Shown: piece by piece, positions 7,385 to 8,627 of the stretch | Position numbering within the stretch: position 1 is the first letter of the stretch | How the letters are laid out: each line of letters opens with the position of its first letter | NCBI GenBank assembly: GCA_024695315.1 | Contig: JAILIJ010000292.1 | Location: 1 to 8,627, forward strand | Direction: 5' to 3' | DNA length: 8,627 nt | Source of the DNA: Bacteroidaceae bacterium | GTDB lineage: Bacteria; Bacteroidota; Bacteroidia; Bacteroidales; Bacteroidaceae | Program-made: the position numbers and the translations under genes | The notes under the pieces: generated by a model | The model's database searches: none | What the model was told of the DNA's origin: nothing | Seen by the model: the letters and a program-made list of their open reading frames with translations, nothing else

Positions 7385-8627
7385 TGCATAGACTGCTGCT
7401 TTTCAATCCATCCAACGATATGGCTCTCGCAGCCAATTCGCAGGAATATCTTCCTCCTCTGCATATCCAAAGAATGGAAAGCGACCTTGCTTTTCTTCCT
7501 TTGTGGTGGGCAGAGGAGGATGACTATATTCTTATGCCTGACAATTCTGTTAGGCACGTAGATTTGTCAACCATACAATCTTTGCACGATTATTGTTCTT
7601 CTGACTCACATGATGTGGAATTTCTCCAAAGCATTTTCTCGTCTATGCCTATTGTGAAAGATGTAAGGGAGGTGTGTAGTGGGTTGATTCCTGCCCCTTG
7701 GGGCTGGAATAATGCTCTTCGTAGGCGTCTTTTGCGATTAGGAGTGAGTCCGATTTCCATGCCTACTGAGGCTATACTTGACGACTACCGGCAATTATCC
7801 TCACGTGCTTTTGCGTGCGAATATATCCGTGAGTTGTTTCGTGAGGCAGACTCTGTTGGGTTAGGGGATAGATTGGTAGGACGTGGCATGAAGATGATTT
7901 CGGACATATCTGAACTTTCAGAATCCGTACCGTCCATACATACGAATCCTTCACATACGGATCCTTCACATACGGATCCTTCACATGTGGATTCTTCACT
8001 CTTCACTCTTCACTCTTCACTTATATTCAAGACCCCTTGGTCGTCAAGTGGTAGGGGAGTGTGGGTAAGTCGTAGCTCCGACTCCATAGATATAAAGCGC
8101 ATTCAGCGAACTATACGTCAGCAGGGCCAGATTCTTGTTGATGATTTTTATGAGGATAAGATTATTGATTTTGCCTTAGAATTTGAGGTTACCGGACCAG
8201 CAACTTACGTTAAGGAACCAGGATTTCAGAATAATGAGAAGCCGGAAGTACACTTCCTTGGCTATTCCGTATTCTGTGCATCTGATAATGGGAATTATGG
8301 ATATAATGTAGTTGCTTCTCAGGCTGAACTCCGAGAACGTATATTGTCATCGGGTATAGACGCTCATATTTTGGATTGGGTAATTGACTACTCCATTAAT
8401 AGTCTTTCCCATCATCTCTGTAGTCGATATAGGGGATATGTTGGAATCGACATGCTCATCTGCCATCACAATAATAAAATAAAGCTTCATCCTTGTGTCG
8501 AGATAAACCTCCGTAGAAACATGGGAATTTTGGCATTGGATATCTTATATAAGATGTTGGTCGGTTTGACTCAAAGTGATTTTTTATTAGTAGGCCAGAA
8601 ACATAATGGCTTTTCTGTGGCTATAAG
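7384..8627 (+). CDS. Uncharacterised ATP-grasp-like protein, 3' end outside window
   Basis: An open frame of 414 codons, still open at the window end. It starts at the ATG overlapping the leuD stop by one base. I do not recognise a characterised homologue. The N-terminus MHRLLLFNPSNDMALAAN begins with a hydrophobic strand and a Pro-rich loop. The second half carries what I read as ATP-grasp features: K216 and a Ser/Gly-rich loop SSSGRG (220-225) in IFKTPWSSSGRGVW, an LVDDFY strand (251-256), DFALEFEV (262-269), GYVGID (351-356), and the metal-ligand pattern ExN in CVEINLRRNMG (E373, N375). The fold call is inference from these motifs. Such enzymes usually join a carboxylate to an amine or thiol using ATP; substrates here are unknown. 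Arg and Ile codons (AGG, AGA, ATA) are more mixed than in leuA, leuC or leuD, suggesting lower expression. Residues 186-213 are encoded by two tandem repeats just before the ATP-binding lysine. No signal peptide is seen, so it is probably cytoplasmic. Confidence 0.85.
   Translation, partial: MHRLLLFNPSNDMALAANSQEYLPPLHIQRMESDLAFLPLWWAEEDDYILMPDNSVRHVDLSTIQSLHDYCSSDSHDVEFLQSIFSSMPIVKDVREVCSGLIPAPWGWNNALRRRLLRLGVSPISMPTEAILDDYRQLSSRAFACEYIRELFREADSVGLGDRLVGRGMKMISDISELSESVPSIHTNPSHTDPSHTDPSHVDSSLFTLHSSLIFKTPWSSSGRGVWVSRSSDSIDIKRIQRTIRQQGQILVDDFYEDKIIDFALEFEVTGPATYVKEPGFQNNEKPEVHFLGYSVFCASDNGNYGYNVVASQAELRERILSSGIDAHILDWVIDYSINSLSHHLCSRYRGYVGIDMLICHHNNKIKLHPCVEINLRRNMGILALDILYKMLVGLTQSDFLLVGQKHNGFSVAI
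7939..7998 (+). repeat. 15-bp in-frame tandem repeat, four copies
   Basis: Four 15-bp units (7939-7953, 7954-7968, 7969-7983, 7984-7998) encode HTNPS, HTDPS, HTDPS and HVDSS, residues 186-205 of the ATP-grasp-like protein. Units two and three are identical; units one and four differ from them at one and three bases. The period is a multiple of three, so copy-number change would lengthen or shorten a hydrophilic linker without breaking the frame. Confidence 0.95.
7994..8021 (+). repeat. 7-bp tandem repeat CTTCACT, four perfect copies
   Basis: Four exact copies of CTTCACT (7994-8000, 8001-8007, 8008-8014, 8015-8021) overlap the end of the 15-bp array by five bases. They encode part of SSLFTLHSSL, residues 204-213. 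Seven is not a multiple of three, so each unit is read in a different frame, and gain or loss of one unit would shift the frame. Reading the sequence, loss of one unit meets TAA at 8066-8068 and gain of one meets TAG at 8052-8054; either gives a 225-residue protein without the ATP-grasp region. Confidence 0.95.

Overview
This window reads as chromosome from a Bacteroidales bacterium, most likely of the Prevotella/Segatella type. The pointers are Bacteroidetes-style promoter elements (TAnnTTTG at -7, with TTG at -33 where visible), A-rich leaders in place of Shine-Dalgarno sites, protein sequences with a Bacteroidales flavour, and moderate GC. The species assignment is inference, since no search could be run. 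All recognised genes lie on the + strand.

Layout. A promoter -7 element at 12-19 precedes a long M16-family (insulinase/pitrilysin-type) zinc metallopeptidase lipoprotein (47-2962), which ends at a strong intrinsic terminator (3035-3086). An apparently non-coding gap of about 640 bases follows, holding two short direct-repeat arrays: about 2.6 copies of a 22-bp unit, and four copies of an 11-bp unit. A textbook Bacteroidetes promoter (3727-3756) then drives the leucine operon: leuA (3784-5283), leuC (5303-6694), leuD (6770-7384), and a fourth gene overlapping the leuD stop by one base (TAATG) that runs off the window end. That fourth gene is open through 8627 and encodes a protein I read as an uncharacterised ATP-grasp-fold enzyme.

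Function. LeuA condenses 2-oxoisovalerate with acetyl-CoA to give 2-isopropylmalate. LeuC and LeuD form the two-subunit isopropylmalate isomerase. The dehydrogenase LeuB, needed for the next step, is not in the window and is presumably downstream. The ATP-grasp protein is probably co-transcribed and translationally coupled to leuD, but no role in leucine synthesis can be read from its sequence. The M16 peptidase is a separate transcription unit with no evident functional link.

Most of the window is ordinary core metabolism. The points worth a second look are the uncharacterised ATP-grasp gene in the leu operon, the two adjoining tandem repeats inside it (a 15-bp in-frame array running into a 7-bp array whose copy-number change would truncate the protein), the two intergenic repeat arrays, and the paired hairpins between leuC and leuD. 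I see no defence system, mobile element, CRISPR array, tRNA or rRNA.
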